The notes under the pieces: model-generated | Told to the model about the DNA's origin: nothing | Database searches by the model: none | What the model saw: only the letters and a program-made list of their open reading frames with translations | Part shown: piece by piece, positions 42,684 to 51,853 of the stretch | How the letters are laid out: each line of letters starts with the position of its first letter | How positions within the stretch are numbered: the stretch's first letter is position 1 | Origin: Ga0077555 sp041397775 | GTDB taxonomy: Bacteria > Pseudomonadota > Alphaproteobacteria > Rhizobiales > Hyphomicrobiaceae | Length of the DNA: 64,000 nt | NCBI GenBank assembly: GCA_041397775.1 | Contig: JAWKWB010000011.1 | Span: forward strand, 62,001 to 126,000 | Reading direction: 5' to 3' | Made by a program: the position numbers and the translations under genes

Positions 42684-43118
42684 ATGACCCGATACATCCC
42701 GAGTCCCAGAGACTGGGTGCGCGAGCAGGTGGAACTCTACGAGTCGAGCGGTGGCACGAAGGGCACGACGCTGCGCGACACGGGCTTGCCGTGCATCCTC
42801 TTCACACATATCGGCAACAAGACCGGCGCCATCCGCAAGACACCGCTGATGCGCGTGAAGGACGGCAACTCGTACGTACTGGTCGCCTCGGTCGGTGGCG
42901 CTCCGGACGATCCCGTATGGGTGCACAACCTGCGCGCCAATCCGGACATCGAGCTGCGCGATGCGACCGTGGTGCAGAAGATGCTTGTCAGGGAGGTGTC
43001 GGACGAGGCCGAGCGTGCGCGGCTGTGGGCGCTGGCAGTGGCGGCTTTCCCGCCCTATGCCGACTATCAGAAGCGCACGAGCCGGCGCATCCCCGTATTC
43101 GTTGCCTCACCCGTCTGA
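42684..43118 (+). CDS. Deazaflavin-dependent nitroreductase (Ddn)-like protein
   Basis: A 144-residue protein of the Ddn/DUF385 family: GLPCILFTHIGNKTGAIRKTPLMRV, VASVGGAPDDPVWVHNLRANPDIEL. In mycobacteria the family uses coenzyme F420. A start at ATG 42684 with AGGAGG seven bases upstream was chosen; ATG 42645 upstream is possible. It follows the MmgE/PrpD gene by 35 bases. An F420-linked enzyme in an alphaproteobacterium would be notable but is only inferred from the family. Confidence 0.83.
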   Translation: MTRYIPSPRDWVREQVELYESSGGTKGTTLRDTGLPCILFTHIGNKTGAIRKTPLMRVKDGNSYVLVASVGGAPDDPVWVHNLRANPDIELRDATVVQKMLVREVSDEAERARLWALAVAAFPPYADYQKRTSRRIPVFVASPV

Positions 43119-43130
43119 GCAAGGCGGTCG

Positions 43131-43159
43131 CGGGAGTGGCGGACCAAACCACTCCCGCG
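43131..43159. terminator. Stem-loop between convergent genes
   Basis: A 10-bp perfect stem, GCGGGAGTGG (43131-43140) and CCACTCCCGC (43150-43159), separates the Ddn-like gene from the convergent PsiF-like gene. No long U-run is present on either side, so termination is likely but not certain. Confidence 0.6.
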
Positions 43160-43173
43160 CCGATCGTGTCGGG

Positions 43174-43473
43174 TTACTTGCCGACGGCGTCGAGCACGCA
43201 CTTCTTGACGTGGCTCGTCTTGGCGGCGCCGGCGAGCTTCTTGTCGGCTGCGCCCTTGTCACAGGCCGCCGTGGCGTCCTTCTCGCACTTCGTCATGAAC
43301 GACTTCAGCGCGGCGCCCGCCAGCTTCTTCTGACCGGCCTGCGCCTTGCAGCTGGCGGTTGCAGCGGCGGCGGGTGCCGGGGCAGCAGCAGGAGCCTTGG
43401 CGGCCGGCGTCTGTGCCAGGGCAGCGGTGGCCGTGAACATCGCGAGAGCAGCAGCTGCAGCGAACTTCTTCAT
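43174..43473 (-). CDS. PsiF-repeat-like secreted protein
   Basis: A 99-residue protein has a signal peptide (MKKFAAAAALAMFTATAALA), an Ala/Pro-rich stretch, and two PsiF-type repeats: SCKAQAGQKKLAGAALKSFMTKCEKDAT and ACDKGAADKKLAGAAKTSHVKKCVLDAVG. The repeat pattern C-x(n)-K-K-L-x-G-A-x-x-x-S-x(2-3)-K-x-C fits the PsiF family, phosphate-starvation-inducible in Escherichia coli. The start is supported by GAGGAG. The role is unknown. Confidence 0.83.
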   Translation of the reverse strand: MKKFAAAAALAMFTATAALAQTPAAKAPAAAPAPAAAATASCKAQAGQKKLAGAALKSFMTKCEKDATAACDKGAADKKLAGAAKTSHVKKCVLDAVGK

Positions 43474-43569
43474 CGTGATCTCCTCATGCGGCCATGCCGA
43501 CCTCGGCGTGGCGTGACGCGGCTTATAGAGCCGCGAAGCTGAACGGCAGATGAGCAGTACAAGCAGCGT

Positions 43570-44493
43570 TCATTTATTCAAGTAGTTCAATTTCGCACCG
43601 GGGCCATCCCACGGCATGGAAATCAGGCGGCCGGTCATCGACAGCGTGATGAAGGCCGTCTTCAGGTCGGGACCGCCGAAGCAGATGTTGGTGCAGTAGG
43701 GATCGCCGGGGATGGCGATGTGGCGCGACTCACCGACGGGCGACATGACGGTGATGCCGGGGTTGAAGAGTGTGGCCACGCAGACGTTGCCGGCACCGTC
43801 GACGGCCAGCGAATCGAACAGGTCGAACTTGCCGACACCCGCCAGCAGGCGGCCGCCGGAGGGCGAGGGCCAGGGCGCCTTGGCGACGACGCCAGGCGAC
43901 TGGATGTCGTAGGCCCAGACGCGGCCCGTCCACGTCTCGGCGACGTAGAGGACCTTGCCATCAGGCGACAGGCCGCAACCGTTGGGCGTCATCAGGGGGA
44001 AGGCCACCTCGACGATGCTCGAACCGTCGGCCTTGGCGTAGTAGACGCAGCCGCGGTCCTGCTCGCGGTCACGGACCTTGCCGAGGTCGGTGAAGTAGAA
44101 GCCGCCATGCGCGTCGAAGACGAGATCGTTGGGTCCGTTGAGCTTGTGATTGGGCCCCTTGGTATAGAGCACCTCGACCTCGCCGGTTTTCAGGTCGACG
44201 CGCTCGATGCGGCCGCCCTTGTAGTCGTGCGCCTGCATGTGGGGGCGGATACCGTCCGGCCCGCGGACCCATTCGAAACCGCCGTTGTTGCAGATGTAGC
44301 AGGCGCCATCGGGTCCGATGGCGGCACCGTTGGGACCGCCGCCGGTATTGGCCACGACCTCGGTACGGCCATCCGGATGCACGCGCGTCAAAGTCTGGCG
44401 CTCGATCTCGACGAGCAGGATCGTACCGTCGGGCATCGCAATGGGGCCTTCGGGGAACCTCAGGCCGGTGGCGATCTCGCGGATGCTGGTCAT
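43570..44493 (-). CDS. SMP-30/gluconolactonase/LRE family protein
   Basis: The 307-residue six-bladed propeller has the family's metal-binding positions: Glu15 (GLRFPEGPI), NGAAIG, LNGPNDLVFD and SPDGKVLYVAETW. Members hydrolyse lactones such as gluconolactone. ATG 44493 is preceded by AAGGAG and begins the family homology; the longer frame to 44601 was rejected. It lies 19 bases downstream of the MFS gene, so they are one unit: the transporter may supply a sugar acid or lactone. Confidence 0.9.
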   Translation of the reverse strand: MTSIREIATGLRFPEGPIAMPDGTILLVEIERQTLTRVHPDGRTEVVANTGGGPNGAAIGPDGACYICNNGGFEWVRGPDGIRPHMQAHDYKGGRIERVDLKTGEVEVLYTKGPNHKLNGPNDLVFDAHGGFYFTDLGKVRDREQDRGCVYYAKADGSSIVEVAFPLMTPNGCGLSPDGKVLYVAETWTGRVWAYDIQSPGVVAKAPWPSPSGGRLLAGVGKFDLFDSLAVDGAGNVCVATLFNPGITVMSPVGESRHIAIPGDPYCTNICFGGPDLKTAFITLSMTGRLISMPWDGPGAKLNYLNK

Positions 44494-44512
44494 TTCGAGC
44501 GTCTCCTTGGGG

Positions 44513-45754
44513 TCAATGGGCCGGCTTGGCGCCGGTCGAGGTGGACGTGGGCAGGAACCACGCCAGAAGACCCAGCGCCGGCAGGTAGGCGCACAGGCCA
44601 TAGACCGTATCGATGCTGGTCAGGTCGGCGAGGTGGCCGAGGGCGGCGGCGCTGAGCGCGCCCATGCCGAACGACACCCCATAGAAGACGCCCGCAATGA
44701 CGCCGACGCGCCCGGGCATCAGGTCCATCGCGTAGACGAGGATCGCGGGGAAGGCGCTCGCCATGATCATGCCGATCAGGATCGTCAGGCCGACGGTGGC
44801 GTAGAAGCCGACGTGCGGCAGCAGGAGGGTCAGCGGCAGGGCGCCGAGGATCGAGAACCAGATGATGCCGCGCCGGCCGAAGCGGTCGCCGAGGTGGCCG
44901 CCGATGAGCGCGCCGACGGCCTGTGAGAGCAGGAAAACGAACAGCAGGTATTGCGAGGTCTGCACCGTCACCTGGTACTTACCGATCATGTAGAACGTGT
45001 AATAGTTGGACAGGCTCGCCGTATAGGCGCTCTTCGAGAACATCAGCATGAACATGACGGCGAGCGCGATGGCAGCGCCCGCACCCATGCTCCCCGTCGC
45101 GCCGGCCTGCGTGGTGCCGCCAGCGACCTTCGGCCTGGCGGGCTGCGGCGCCTGCCGGCGGTACCAAAGGCCGATGCGAAACAGCAGGATCATCGCCAGG
45201 AGGACCGCGGCAGAAAACCAGGTAAGGCTCGATTGTCCGCGTGGCACTACGATGAACGCCGCGAGCAACGGGCCTGCCGCCTGCCCGGCCTGGCCGCCGA
45301 CCTGGAACAGCGACTGCGCGAAACCGTGGCGTCCACCGGCGGCCAAGCGCGCCATGCGCGTCGACTCCGGATGGAAGATCGCCGACCCGGTGCCGATCAG
45401 CGCCGCGCCGATGACGAGCAGCGCATAGCTTCCCGCATAGGCGAGGATGAGCAGCCCGACGAGCGTGGCGCCCATGCCTGCGACGAGCGAGAAGGGCTGC
45501 GGCCGGCGGTCGGTCAGGATGCCGACCAGCGGCTGGAACATCGAGGCGGTGAGCTGGAAGGCCAGCGTCAGGAAGCCGATCTGGCCGAAGTCCAGATTGT
45601 AGGCCGACTTAATGATCGGATAGATGGCCGGCAGCAGCGCCTGCACCATGTCGTTGAGAAAATGCGATGCACTGAGTGCCAGCACGATCGGGAAGGACGC
45701 GGACTTCACGAAGCTGGTGCCCGGCGAACCGCTCGCCGTCGTCGATGCCTGCAT
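44513..45754 (-). CDS. MFS transporter (fosmidomycin-resistance/Fsr-like)
   Basis: The 413-residue protein has twelve predicted helices. SHFLNDMVQALLPAIYPIIKSAYNL followed by DFGQIGFLTLAFQLTASMFQP matches the Fsr group. Start ATG 45754 has AGGGCGG nine bases upstream; ATG 45763 and longer frames are less supported. The gene is transcribed with the SMP-30 gene 19 bases downstream; the substrate is unknown, and drug efflux is only a name inherited from the family. Confidence 0.87.
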   Translation of the reverse strand: MQASTTASGSPGTSFVKSASFPIVLALSASHFLNDMVQALLPAIYPIIKSAYNLDFGQIGFLTLAFQLTASMFQPLVGILTDRRPQPFSLVAGMGATLVGLLILAYAGSYALLVIGAALIGTGSAIFHPESTRMARLAAGGRHGFAQSLFQVGGQAGQAAGPLLAAFIVVPRGQSSLTWFSAAVLLAMILLFRIGLWYRRQAPQPARPKVAGGTTQAGATGSMGAGAAIALAVMFMLMFSKSAYTASLSNYYTFYMIGKYQVTVQTSQYLLFVFLLSQAVGALIGGHLGDRFGRRGIIWFSILGALPLTLLLPHVGFYATVGLTILIGMIMASAFPAILVYAMDLMPGRVGVIAGVFYGVSFGMGALSAAALGHLADLTSIDTVYGLCAYLPALGLLAWFLPTSTSTGAKPAH

Positions 45755-45947
45755 ATGGATCATCCGCCCTGATGGTGCCGCCCACGGCCCGCGACGCCAT
45801 GGCATTTCTGCCGCCCGAACCGCCACGACAAGCAGTGCAACGTGCGCCCACGTCCGCGCCGGGTCAAGCGCATGACGCGACAGCCCGGCAACTGGGCGCC
45901 AGAAGCGACCGGAGGCGAATCGCCCGTGCGACTCACGTGAAACACGA

Positions 45948-45979
45948 AGGCCGGAACATCCGTCTGGATGCACCGGCCT
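45948..45979 (-). terminator. Hairpin at the end of the nrdJ-linked gene group
   Basis: AGGCCGG (45948-45954) pairs with CCGGCCT (45973-45979), with further pairing ACATCC/GGATG inside. It lies 27 bases downstream of the stop of the 46006 gene on the minus strand, followed by TCGTGTTTC; the U-run is weak, so this is a moderate-confidence terminator. Confidence 0.55.
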
Positions 45980-46005
45980 CGGCTCGGTCAAACGTGGACT
46001 GCGGA

Positions 46006-47082
46006 TCAGGCGGACGCGCCGGGCGCATCCTGTTTCTCCGCGGCTTCGGACACCGCTTCGAGAGCGGCCAGCAGCGAGGCCGGCGTCACCAGCGATGGCT
46101 CATCCGACTTGTCCGCTTCGTCAGCTTCCCCGTCCGTGTCTTCGGACGCGCGTTCGACTTCGGCCTCGGCCTCGATGGCGATTGCCGCCTCCGTGCCGCC
46201 ATCGGCGGTTGCGTTCTCCTCGGCCGCGCCAATCACCACAGCGTCGGCCTCGGCAGCGTCGATGGCGCTCGCTTCGGCATCGGCCGCGGGCTCGATCACA
46301 GCCACGCCATCCTCGGGCACGTCGATCTCGACATCGGCCTCGACCTCCGCCTTGGCGTCGATCAGTGCTGCGCTTTCGGTCTCCTCGCGCACGTCGGCCA
46401 ACGCTGCGGCCACGTCGGCGGCGAGAATGGCATGCGCCCCCAGCGCCGGTGTCGGGGTCGGGGTCGGTATTTCCGGCGCTGCCGTGCGTGCCAGAGACAG
46501 CGCATCGTGGAGCGACAGGGCCTGTGCCCCCGGCAACACCGGATCGGGTGCGTCTTCAGCATAGAGATCGTAACGGATGTCGAGCGTTTCCAGCATCGTG
46601 GAGACGAGATCGAGCAGCGGTCCGAGCTGTACGACGCCACCGATCTTGTAATCGTCACCCACTTGCAGTTTTTCGAGGGACTCGGGCATGGCCACGTCGT
46701 CGGCGATGAGCCCGCGCGTCCGCAGGAAGCTCATGGGATCGTCGCCGGTCTCGAAGACCTCGCGCGAGCGGCGGCCGATGGTGTCGATCAGATCGAGCAC
46801 ACCAGCAGAATTGGCGACGAACAGCGACAGCAAGGAGCGCATGTCACCGTCGGCATTGCGTGCCGCCTGGGCGCGCTTGCGTGCCTGCAGGATGCGCGAC
46901 ACCAGGGCGGCTTCGAGCATGCGGACGCGCCGCACGAAGCGCGTGGTCGCGACCGCTTCGTCCTCGTACCCCTCGGGAATTGCGGAGGCGGCGATCAAAT
47001 CCTCACCCGCCGCGAGCGCGGCATCCAGGTGATCGGCCAACAGGTAGATTTCTTCGCTAGGCACAGGCGTCTTATCGAGCAT
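46006..47082 (-). CDS. Unrecognised protein with long acidic Ala/Glu-rich tail
   Basis: A 358-residue protein of unknown family. The first 200 residues look globular and helical (LLADHLDAALAAGEDLIAAS, VRRVRMLEAALVSRILQARK, VLDLIDTIGRRSREVF). The last 140 residues are low-complexity and very acidic (AEVEADVEIDVPEDGVAVIE), likely disordered. A Pro-Thr linker (IPTPTPTPAL) separates the two. The start is ATG 47082 with GAGGAG six bases upstream; a TTG one codon earlier is ignored. It is third in a row after nrdJ and the 47111-47440 gene, 28 bases from the latter, so probably co-transcribed. Confidence 0.7.
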   Translation of the reverse strand: MLDKTPVPSEEIYLLADHLDAALAAGEDLIAASAIPEGYEDEAVATTRFVRRVRMLEAALVSRILQARKRAQAARNADGDMRSLLSLFVANSAGVLDLIDTIGRRSREVFETGDDPMSFLRTRGLIADDVAMPESLEKLQVGDDYKIGGVVQLGPLLDLVSTMLETLDIRYDLYAEDAPDPVLPGAQALSLHDALSLARTAAPEIPTPTPTPALGAHAILAADVAAALADVREETESAALIDAKAEVEADVEIDVPEDGVAVIEPAADAEASAIDAAEADAVVIGAAEENATADGGTEAAIAIEAEAEVERASEDTDGEADEADKSDEPSLVTPASLLAALEAVSEAAEKQDAPGASA

Positions 47083-47110
47083 CAACGACTCCTCGACTTT
47101 TCTTCTCGCG

Positions 47111-47440
47111 TCAGCTCGACGCCTTGGGCGCGAACGAAATGACGACGTTCAGCACCGTGTTGAGATCGGCTCCCCGCATGGCCAACCATTTGCCGAGCGG
47201 TGAGGAAAACGCGGCCAGCCACCGTTCACGCTGGCCGCCCTTGGCAGAAATCGCCGCCAGCGAGGCTGCGATCGTCACGTCGGAAATGCTCTCGGGGATC
47301 GCCAGCCGGTCACGCAGAAGGGTGATGGAATCGACTTCGTCGCGATCGGAGAACCAGTCGAGCGCCGCCGGCTCGGATGCCTCCGTTGCAGACGAGGGCT
47401 GTGCCAGCCCATCCAGTCGCTCGTTGCTCTTCATCGACAT
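47111..47440 (-). CDS. Unrecognised small protein downstream of nrdJ
   Basis: The 109-residue protein starts MSMKSNERLDGLAQPSSATE; its C-terminal half (DRLAIPESISDVTIAASLAAIS, WLAAFSSPLGKWLAMRGADL, LNTVLNVVISFAP) looks like a small helical domain. ATG 47440 has GGAAAG six bases upstream. It lies 81 bases downstream of nrdJ and 28 bases upstream of the acidic-tail gene. No family was recognised; the frame is in the correct phase and its composition fits its neighbours. Confidence 0.6.
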   Translation of the reverse strand: MSMKSNERLDGLAQPSSATEASEPAALDWFSDRDEVDSITLLRDRLAIPESISDVTIAASLAAISAKGGQRERWLAAFSSPLGKWLAMRGADLNTVLNVVISFAPKASS

Positions 47441-47521
47441 GACCAACTTTCCGCTCGACATACGCGGCACGTGCAGACATCGGCCTCGCCAGCAAACTGC
47501 CGACGAGGCCACTTGTTTCGA

Positions 47522-50500
47522 TCAGCTGCAGCCGCTGGTGCCGCCGCAGGTGTCGCACTTGAGGCAGGTGCCGTTGCGCACGAGCGTGAAGTTGCCGCAT
47601 TCCTGGCAGCTCTCACCCTCGTAGCCGCGCACGCGGGCTTCCTGGCGCAGCTCGGCCATGGTGAGCGTGGCGGGATTGCCGACCGCGACGGCCGTCGTCT
47701 GGGTCACGGTCTGGGTCGCAACCGCGCCGCCCGTCGCCATCGTGGCTGCCATCTCGGAGCGCAGCTCCTTGAGCTTGGCCATCGCGACTTCCGGATTGCC
47801 GGCCGCAGCAGCTTCCTCGATCGCGTCGAAGGCGAGTGCCGTGTTGCCGCGCACGACGAAGACGTTCGGCTGGATGCCGCGCGTCAGGCCCTTGGAGACG
47901 AGCTTGGTCGCGGGCATGGCGGGCGGCGTGTCGTCCTCCAGCGCCTCGTCGGAAGAGCCCAGGCCCGTCTCGCCGACGATCTCGCGCGGGTCGACGTGCG
48001 CGAGGTCGTGACGCTCGAGATAGGACACCGCCAACTCGCGGAAGATGTAGTCGAGGATCGACGTGGCGTTCTTGATCGCCTCGTTGCCCTGCACCAGGCC
48101 GGCCGGCTCGAAGCGCGTGAACGTGAAGGCATCCACGTACTCTTCGAGTGGCACGCCGTATTGCAGGCCGAGCGAGATGGCGATGGCGAAGTTGTTCATC
48201 AACGAGCGGAAGGCGGCACCTTCCTTGTGCATGTCGATGAAGATCTCGCCGAGGCGGCCATCGTCGTATTCACCGGTGCGCAGGTAGACCTTGTGCCCGC
48301 CGACGGTCGCCTTCTGGGTGTAGCCCTTGCGGCGACCAGGCAGCTTCTCGCGATCCCGGGCTCGCTCGACGATCCGCTCCACGATGCGCTCGGCCATGAC
48401 CTGGGCGCGGTTGGCGGCCGGCTTGTCGGCGGTCAGCTCCGCCGCGATCTCCCCCGCCTCGTCCGCATCATCCGCAAGGATCTGCGAGTTCAGCGGCTGG
48501 GAGAGCTTGGAACCGTCGCGATAGAGCGCGTTGGCCTTGAGCGCCAGACGCCAGGACAGCATGTAGGACTCCTTGCAGTCCTCCACCGTCGCGTCGTTCG
48601 GCATGTTGATCGTCTTGGAGATCGCGCCCGAGATGAACGGCTGGCTCGCCGCCATCATGCGGATGTGGCTCTCCACGGACAGGAAGCGCTTGCCCTTGCG
48701 GCCGCAGGGATTGGCGCAATCGAAGACCGGCAGGTGCTCGGCCTTCAGGTGCGGGGCGCCTTCCAGGGTCATCGCGCCGCAAACATGCTCGTTGGCCGCC
48801 TCGATGTCGCGCTTGGAGAAGCCCAGATGCACCAGCAGGTCGAAGCCCGGCTCGTTCAGCTTCTCGGCGGGGACACCGAGCTTGCCCGTCATGAAGTCTT
48901 CGCCCAGCGTCCACTTGTTGAGCGCGAACTTGATGTCGAAGGCACTGCCCAGAGCTGCTTCGAGCTTCGCCAGCGCCTCGTCCGTGAAGCCCTTCGTCTT
49001 CAAGGTGCTGTGGTTGACCGCAGGGGCCTGCCGCAGCGAGCCGTGCCCCACTGCGTAGGCCTCGATCTCGGCGATCTGGGCTTCCGAGTAACCCATGGCG
49101 CGCAACGCCTCGGGAACCGCGCGGTTGATGATCTTGAAGTAGCCGCCACCGGCCAGCTTCTTGAACTTCACCAGCGCGAAATCCGGCTCGATGCCCGTCG
49201 TATCGCAATCCATGACGAGGCCGATCGTGCCGGTGGGCGCGATGACGGTCGACTGGGCGTTGCGGTAGCCATGGTTCTCGCCCAGCGCGAGCGCGCGATC
49301 CCAGGCCCGCTTGGCGGCGTCGGACAACTCTCGGTCGACGAGTGCCGCGTGGTCGAGCGGCACGGGCGGCGTGGAGAGATGCTCGTAACCGACGTGCTCG
49401 CCATGTGCCGCGCGCCTGTGGTTGCGGATGACGCGGAGCATGTCGCCGGCGTTGGGACCGTAGCTCGGGAACGGCCCCAGCTCGGAGGCCATTTCAGCGC
49501 TCGTAGCGTAGGCGACACCCGTCATCAGCGACGAGATGGCGCCACAGATGGCGCGGCCTTCGACACTGTCGTAGCCGATGCCGGACGCCATCAGCAGGCC
49601 GCCGATGTTGGCGAAGCCCAGGCCCAGCGTGCGGTACTCGTAGGAGAGCTGCGCGATCTGGCGGCTGGGGAACTGCGCCATCATCACCGAGATCTCGAGG
49701 ACGATGGTCCACAAGCGGCAGCAATGCTCGAAGGCGGCGACGTCGAACGAGCGATCGGCCTTGCGGAACGTCATCAGGTTCAGCGAGGCGAGATTGCACG
49801 CCGTGTCGTCGAGGAACATGTACTCCGAGCAGGGGTTCGACGCCCTGATCGGCCCGGAGGCGGGGCACGTGTGCCAGTCGTTGATTGTGGTGTGGAACTG
49901 GATGCCAGGATCGGCCGATGCCCACGCGGCGTGACCGATCTTGTCCCACAGGTCGCGCGCCTTCAACGTCTTCACGTTCGAGCCGTTCGTGCGCGAGGTC
50001 AGGCTCCAGTTGCGGTCCTGCTCGACGGAGCGGAGGAAATCGTCCGTCACGCGCACCGAATTGTTCGAGTTCTGGCCGGACACCGTGAGGTAGGCCTCGC
50101 TATCCCAATCGGTGTCGTAGACGGCGAAATCGATGTCCTTGTAGCCCTGCCTGGCGAACTGGATCACGCGCAGGATGTAGTTCTGCGGCACCTGATCGCG
50201 ACGCGCCTCCTTGATAGCGCGCTTGAGGGCGGGATTCTTGACGGGATCGAAGCAGGCGTCGCCGTCGGCCTCGCAGTTGACGCAAGCGGCCATCACCGCC
50301 TTGAGGCGCTTCTGGCAGATCTTGGAGCCGGTCACGAGGGCCGCGACCTTCTGCTCCTCCTTCACCTTCCAGTCGATGTAAGCCTCGATGTCGGGATGAT
50401 CGACGTCCACGACGACCATCTTGGCGGCCCGGCGGGTGGTGCCGCCCGACTTGATGGCGCCGGCAGCGCGATCGCCGATCTTCAGGAAGCTCATGAGACC

Positions 50501-51256
50501 GGACGAGCGGCCGCCACCCGAAAGGCGCTCGTTCTCGCCGCGCAGGCGGGAGAAGTTCGAGCCGGTACCGGAGCCGTACTTGAAGAGGCGCGCCTCGCGC
50601 ACCCACAGGTCCATGATGCCGTTCTCGTTGACGAGATCGTCCTCGACCGACTGGATGAAGCAGGCATGCGGCTGGGGATGCTCATAGGCCGACTGCGAGA
50701 GCGTCAACTCGCCCGTGCGGTAATCGACATAGGAGTGGCCCTGGCCCGGGCCGTCGATGCCGTAAGCCCAGTGCAGACCGGTGTTGAACCACTGCGGAGA
50801 GTTGGGTGCGCCCATCTGCATCGCCAGCATGTAGCGGTGCTCGTCGAAGAAGGCCTGCGCATCGGCCTCGGTGGTGAAGTAGCCACCCTTCCAGCCCCAG
50901 TACGTCCACGTGCCGGCGAGGCGATCGAATACCTGGCGGGCATCGGTCTCGCCACCCATCCGCTCGTTCTCGGGGAGCGCGGCAAGCGCGGTCTCGTCGG
51001 CGACCGAACGCCAGAGCCACGAGGGAACCTGGGTTTCCTCGAACTTGCGCAAGCGGCCCGGTACGCCTGCCTTGCGGAAATACTTCTGGGCGAGGATGTC
51101 TGCGGCAACCTGGCTCCAATGCTCGGGAACGTCGAAACCTTCGAGCTTGAAGACGACCGATCCGTCGGGATTGCGGATCTCCGATGTCGCCCGCCGGAAC
51201 TTGATCGATGCGTAAGGTGACTGGCCGGCCTTCGTGAACCGCCGCTCAATTTTCAT
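47522..51256 (-). CDS. nrdJ: Vitamin B12-dependent ribonucleotide reductase (class II)
   Basis: The 1244-residue adenosylcobalamin-dependent reductase makes dNTPs without oxygen or free-radical tyrosine. Motifs include SNPCSEYMFLDDTACNLASLNL, CDTTGIEPDFALVKFKKLAGGGYF and FDCANPCGRKGKRFLS, and the C-terminal redox cysteines are in CQECGNF and CLKCDTCGGTSGC. The length matches long alphaproteobacterial NrdJ. It heads a transcription group with two unrecognised genes. The 750-bp upstream region has hairpins but no recognisable cobalamin riboswitch. Confidence 0.97.
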   Translation of the reverse strand: MKIERRFTKAGQSPYASIKFRRATSEIRNPDGSVVFKLEGFDVPEHWSQVAADILAQKYFRKAGVPGRLRKFEETQVPSWLWRSVADETALAALPENERMGGETDARQVFDRLAGTWTYWGWKGGYFTTEADAQAFFDEHRYMLAMQMGAPNSPQWFNTGLHWAYGIDGPGQGHSYVDYRTGELTLSQSAYEHPQPHACFIQSVEDDLVNENGIMDLWVREARLFKYGSGTGSNFSRLRGENERLSGGGRSSGLMSFLKIGDRAAGAIKSGGTTRRAAKMVVVDVDHPDIEAYIDWKVKEEQKVAALVTGSKICQKRLKAVMAACVNCEADGDACFDPVKNPALKRAIKEARRDQVPQNYILRVIQFARQGYKDIDFAVYDTDWDSEAYLTVSGQNSNNSVRVTDDFLRSVEQDRNWSLTSRTNGSNVKTLKARDLWDKIGHAAWASADPGIQFHTTINDWHTCPASGPIRASNPCSEYMFLDDTACNLASLNLMTFRKADRSFDVAAFEHCCRLWTIVLEISVMMAQFPSRQIAQLSYEYRTLGLGFANIGGLLMASGIGYDSVEGRAICGAISSLMTGVAYATSAEMASELGPFPSYGPNAGDMLRVIRNHRRAAHGEHVGYEHLSTPPVPLDHAALVDRELSDAAKRAWDRALALGENHGYRNAQSTVIAPTGTIGLVMDCDTTGIEPDFALVKFKKLAGGGYFKIINRAVPEALRAMGYSEAQIAEIEAYAVGHGSLRQAPAVNHSTLKTKGFTDEALAKLEAALGSAFDIKFALNKWTLGEDFMTGKLGVPAEKLNEPGFDLLVHLGFSKRDIEAANEHVCGAMTLEGAPHLKAEHLPVFDCANPCGRKGKRFLSVESHIRMMAASQPFISGAISKTINMPNDATVEDCKESYMLSWRLALKANALYRDGSKLSQPLNSQILADDADEAGEIAAELTADKPAANRAQVMAERIVERIVERARDREKLPGRRKGYTQKATVGGHKVYLRTGEYDDGRLGEIFIDMHKEGAAFRSLMNNFAIAISLGLQYGVPLEEYVDAFTFTRFEPAGLVQGNEAIKNATSILDYIFRELAVSYLERHDLAHVDPREIVGETGLGSSDEALEDDTPPAMPATKLVSKGLTRGIQPNVFVVRGNTALAFDAIEEAAAAGNPEVAMAKLKELRSEMAATMATGGAVATQTVTQTTAVAVGNPATLTMAELRQEARVRGYEGESCQECGNFTLVRNGTCLKCDTCGGTSGCS

Positions 51257-51367
51257 TATCTGCCCCGCTCTGCCCTCTGTGAGCGGACGTCGATGTCACG
51301 GGAACGCGATACGAAATCCTCGTGCCAAACGCCGGCCGCCGGATCTTTTTGTGATGTCTGCTTCTGG

Positions 51368-51391
51368 CCTTTACGCCGGCCCAAAGACCGA
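51368..51391 (-). promoter_or_regulatory. Hairpin in the nrdJ upstream region (proximal)
   Basis: On the minus strand GGTCTTT and AAAGGCC pair (7 bp, one G-U), with a 10-base loop. It lies about 115-135 bases upstream of the nrdJ start. It is presumably in the leader if the promoter is farther upstream. Confidence 0.45.
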
Positions 51392-51394
51392 CGC

Positions 51395-51421
51395 GCAGCA
51401 TCCAGCCGCACCGGATGCTGC
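51395..51421 (-). promoter_or_regulatory. Hairpin in the nrdJ upstream region (distal)
   Basis: GCAGCATCC (51395-51403) and GGATGCTGC (51413-51421) form a perfect 9-bp stem with a 9-base loop. Read on the plus strand it is followed by CCAACTTTT, so it could also be a weak terminator on that strand. Confidence 0.5.
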
Positions 51422-51853
51422 CCAACTTTTGCCGAGACGCTCTCCTGAGATCGCGCAACGGCAACGCCCACGTCACTGATACGAAATGCAACACCAGAAG
51501 CATTGTGCCGCGGTCGGCCGCTCGAACACGCGCCGTGCCTTCGTCAACTGCCCCCACAGGAGAGCGCACACCCCTCCTACGCCCCCTCGCAGGTTGACCC
51601 TGCGCCCCCAGGCGATGAGGGGGAAACTATGGCGATTCGTCGGGAACGTCACGAGTTCTTGTGTGGTGCAGATCCCACTCGGTACTATATGTTGATGACC
51701 GGGCAACCTGTCGATAACCAGTGGAGATCGCGTCCAGCGAGTCCGGAAAGATCTTTTGGATTCTGCTAGATCGGCGCGCGCACACAAATTTCGACAACTT
51801 GTCGCGGCTTGAGTTGCGCGTGCTATTCGGTCGCTGTGGCGGATGGATCGCTG

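Noticed and set aside
47471..51220. 1249-codon plus-strand frame opposite nrdJ
   Set aside because: It is a shadow frame created by GC-rich codon use; nrdJ on the other strand is complete and matches its family throughout.
51257..51600. Cobalamin riboswitch upstream of nrdJ
   Set aside because: No B12-box-like segment could be found by eye on the minus strand, although a covariance search would be decisive.
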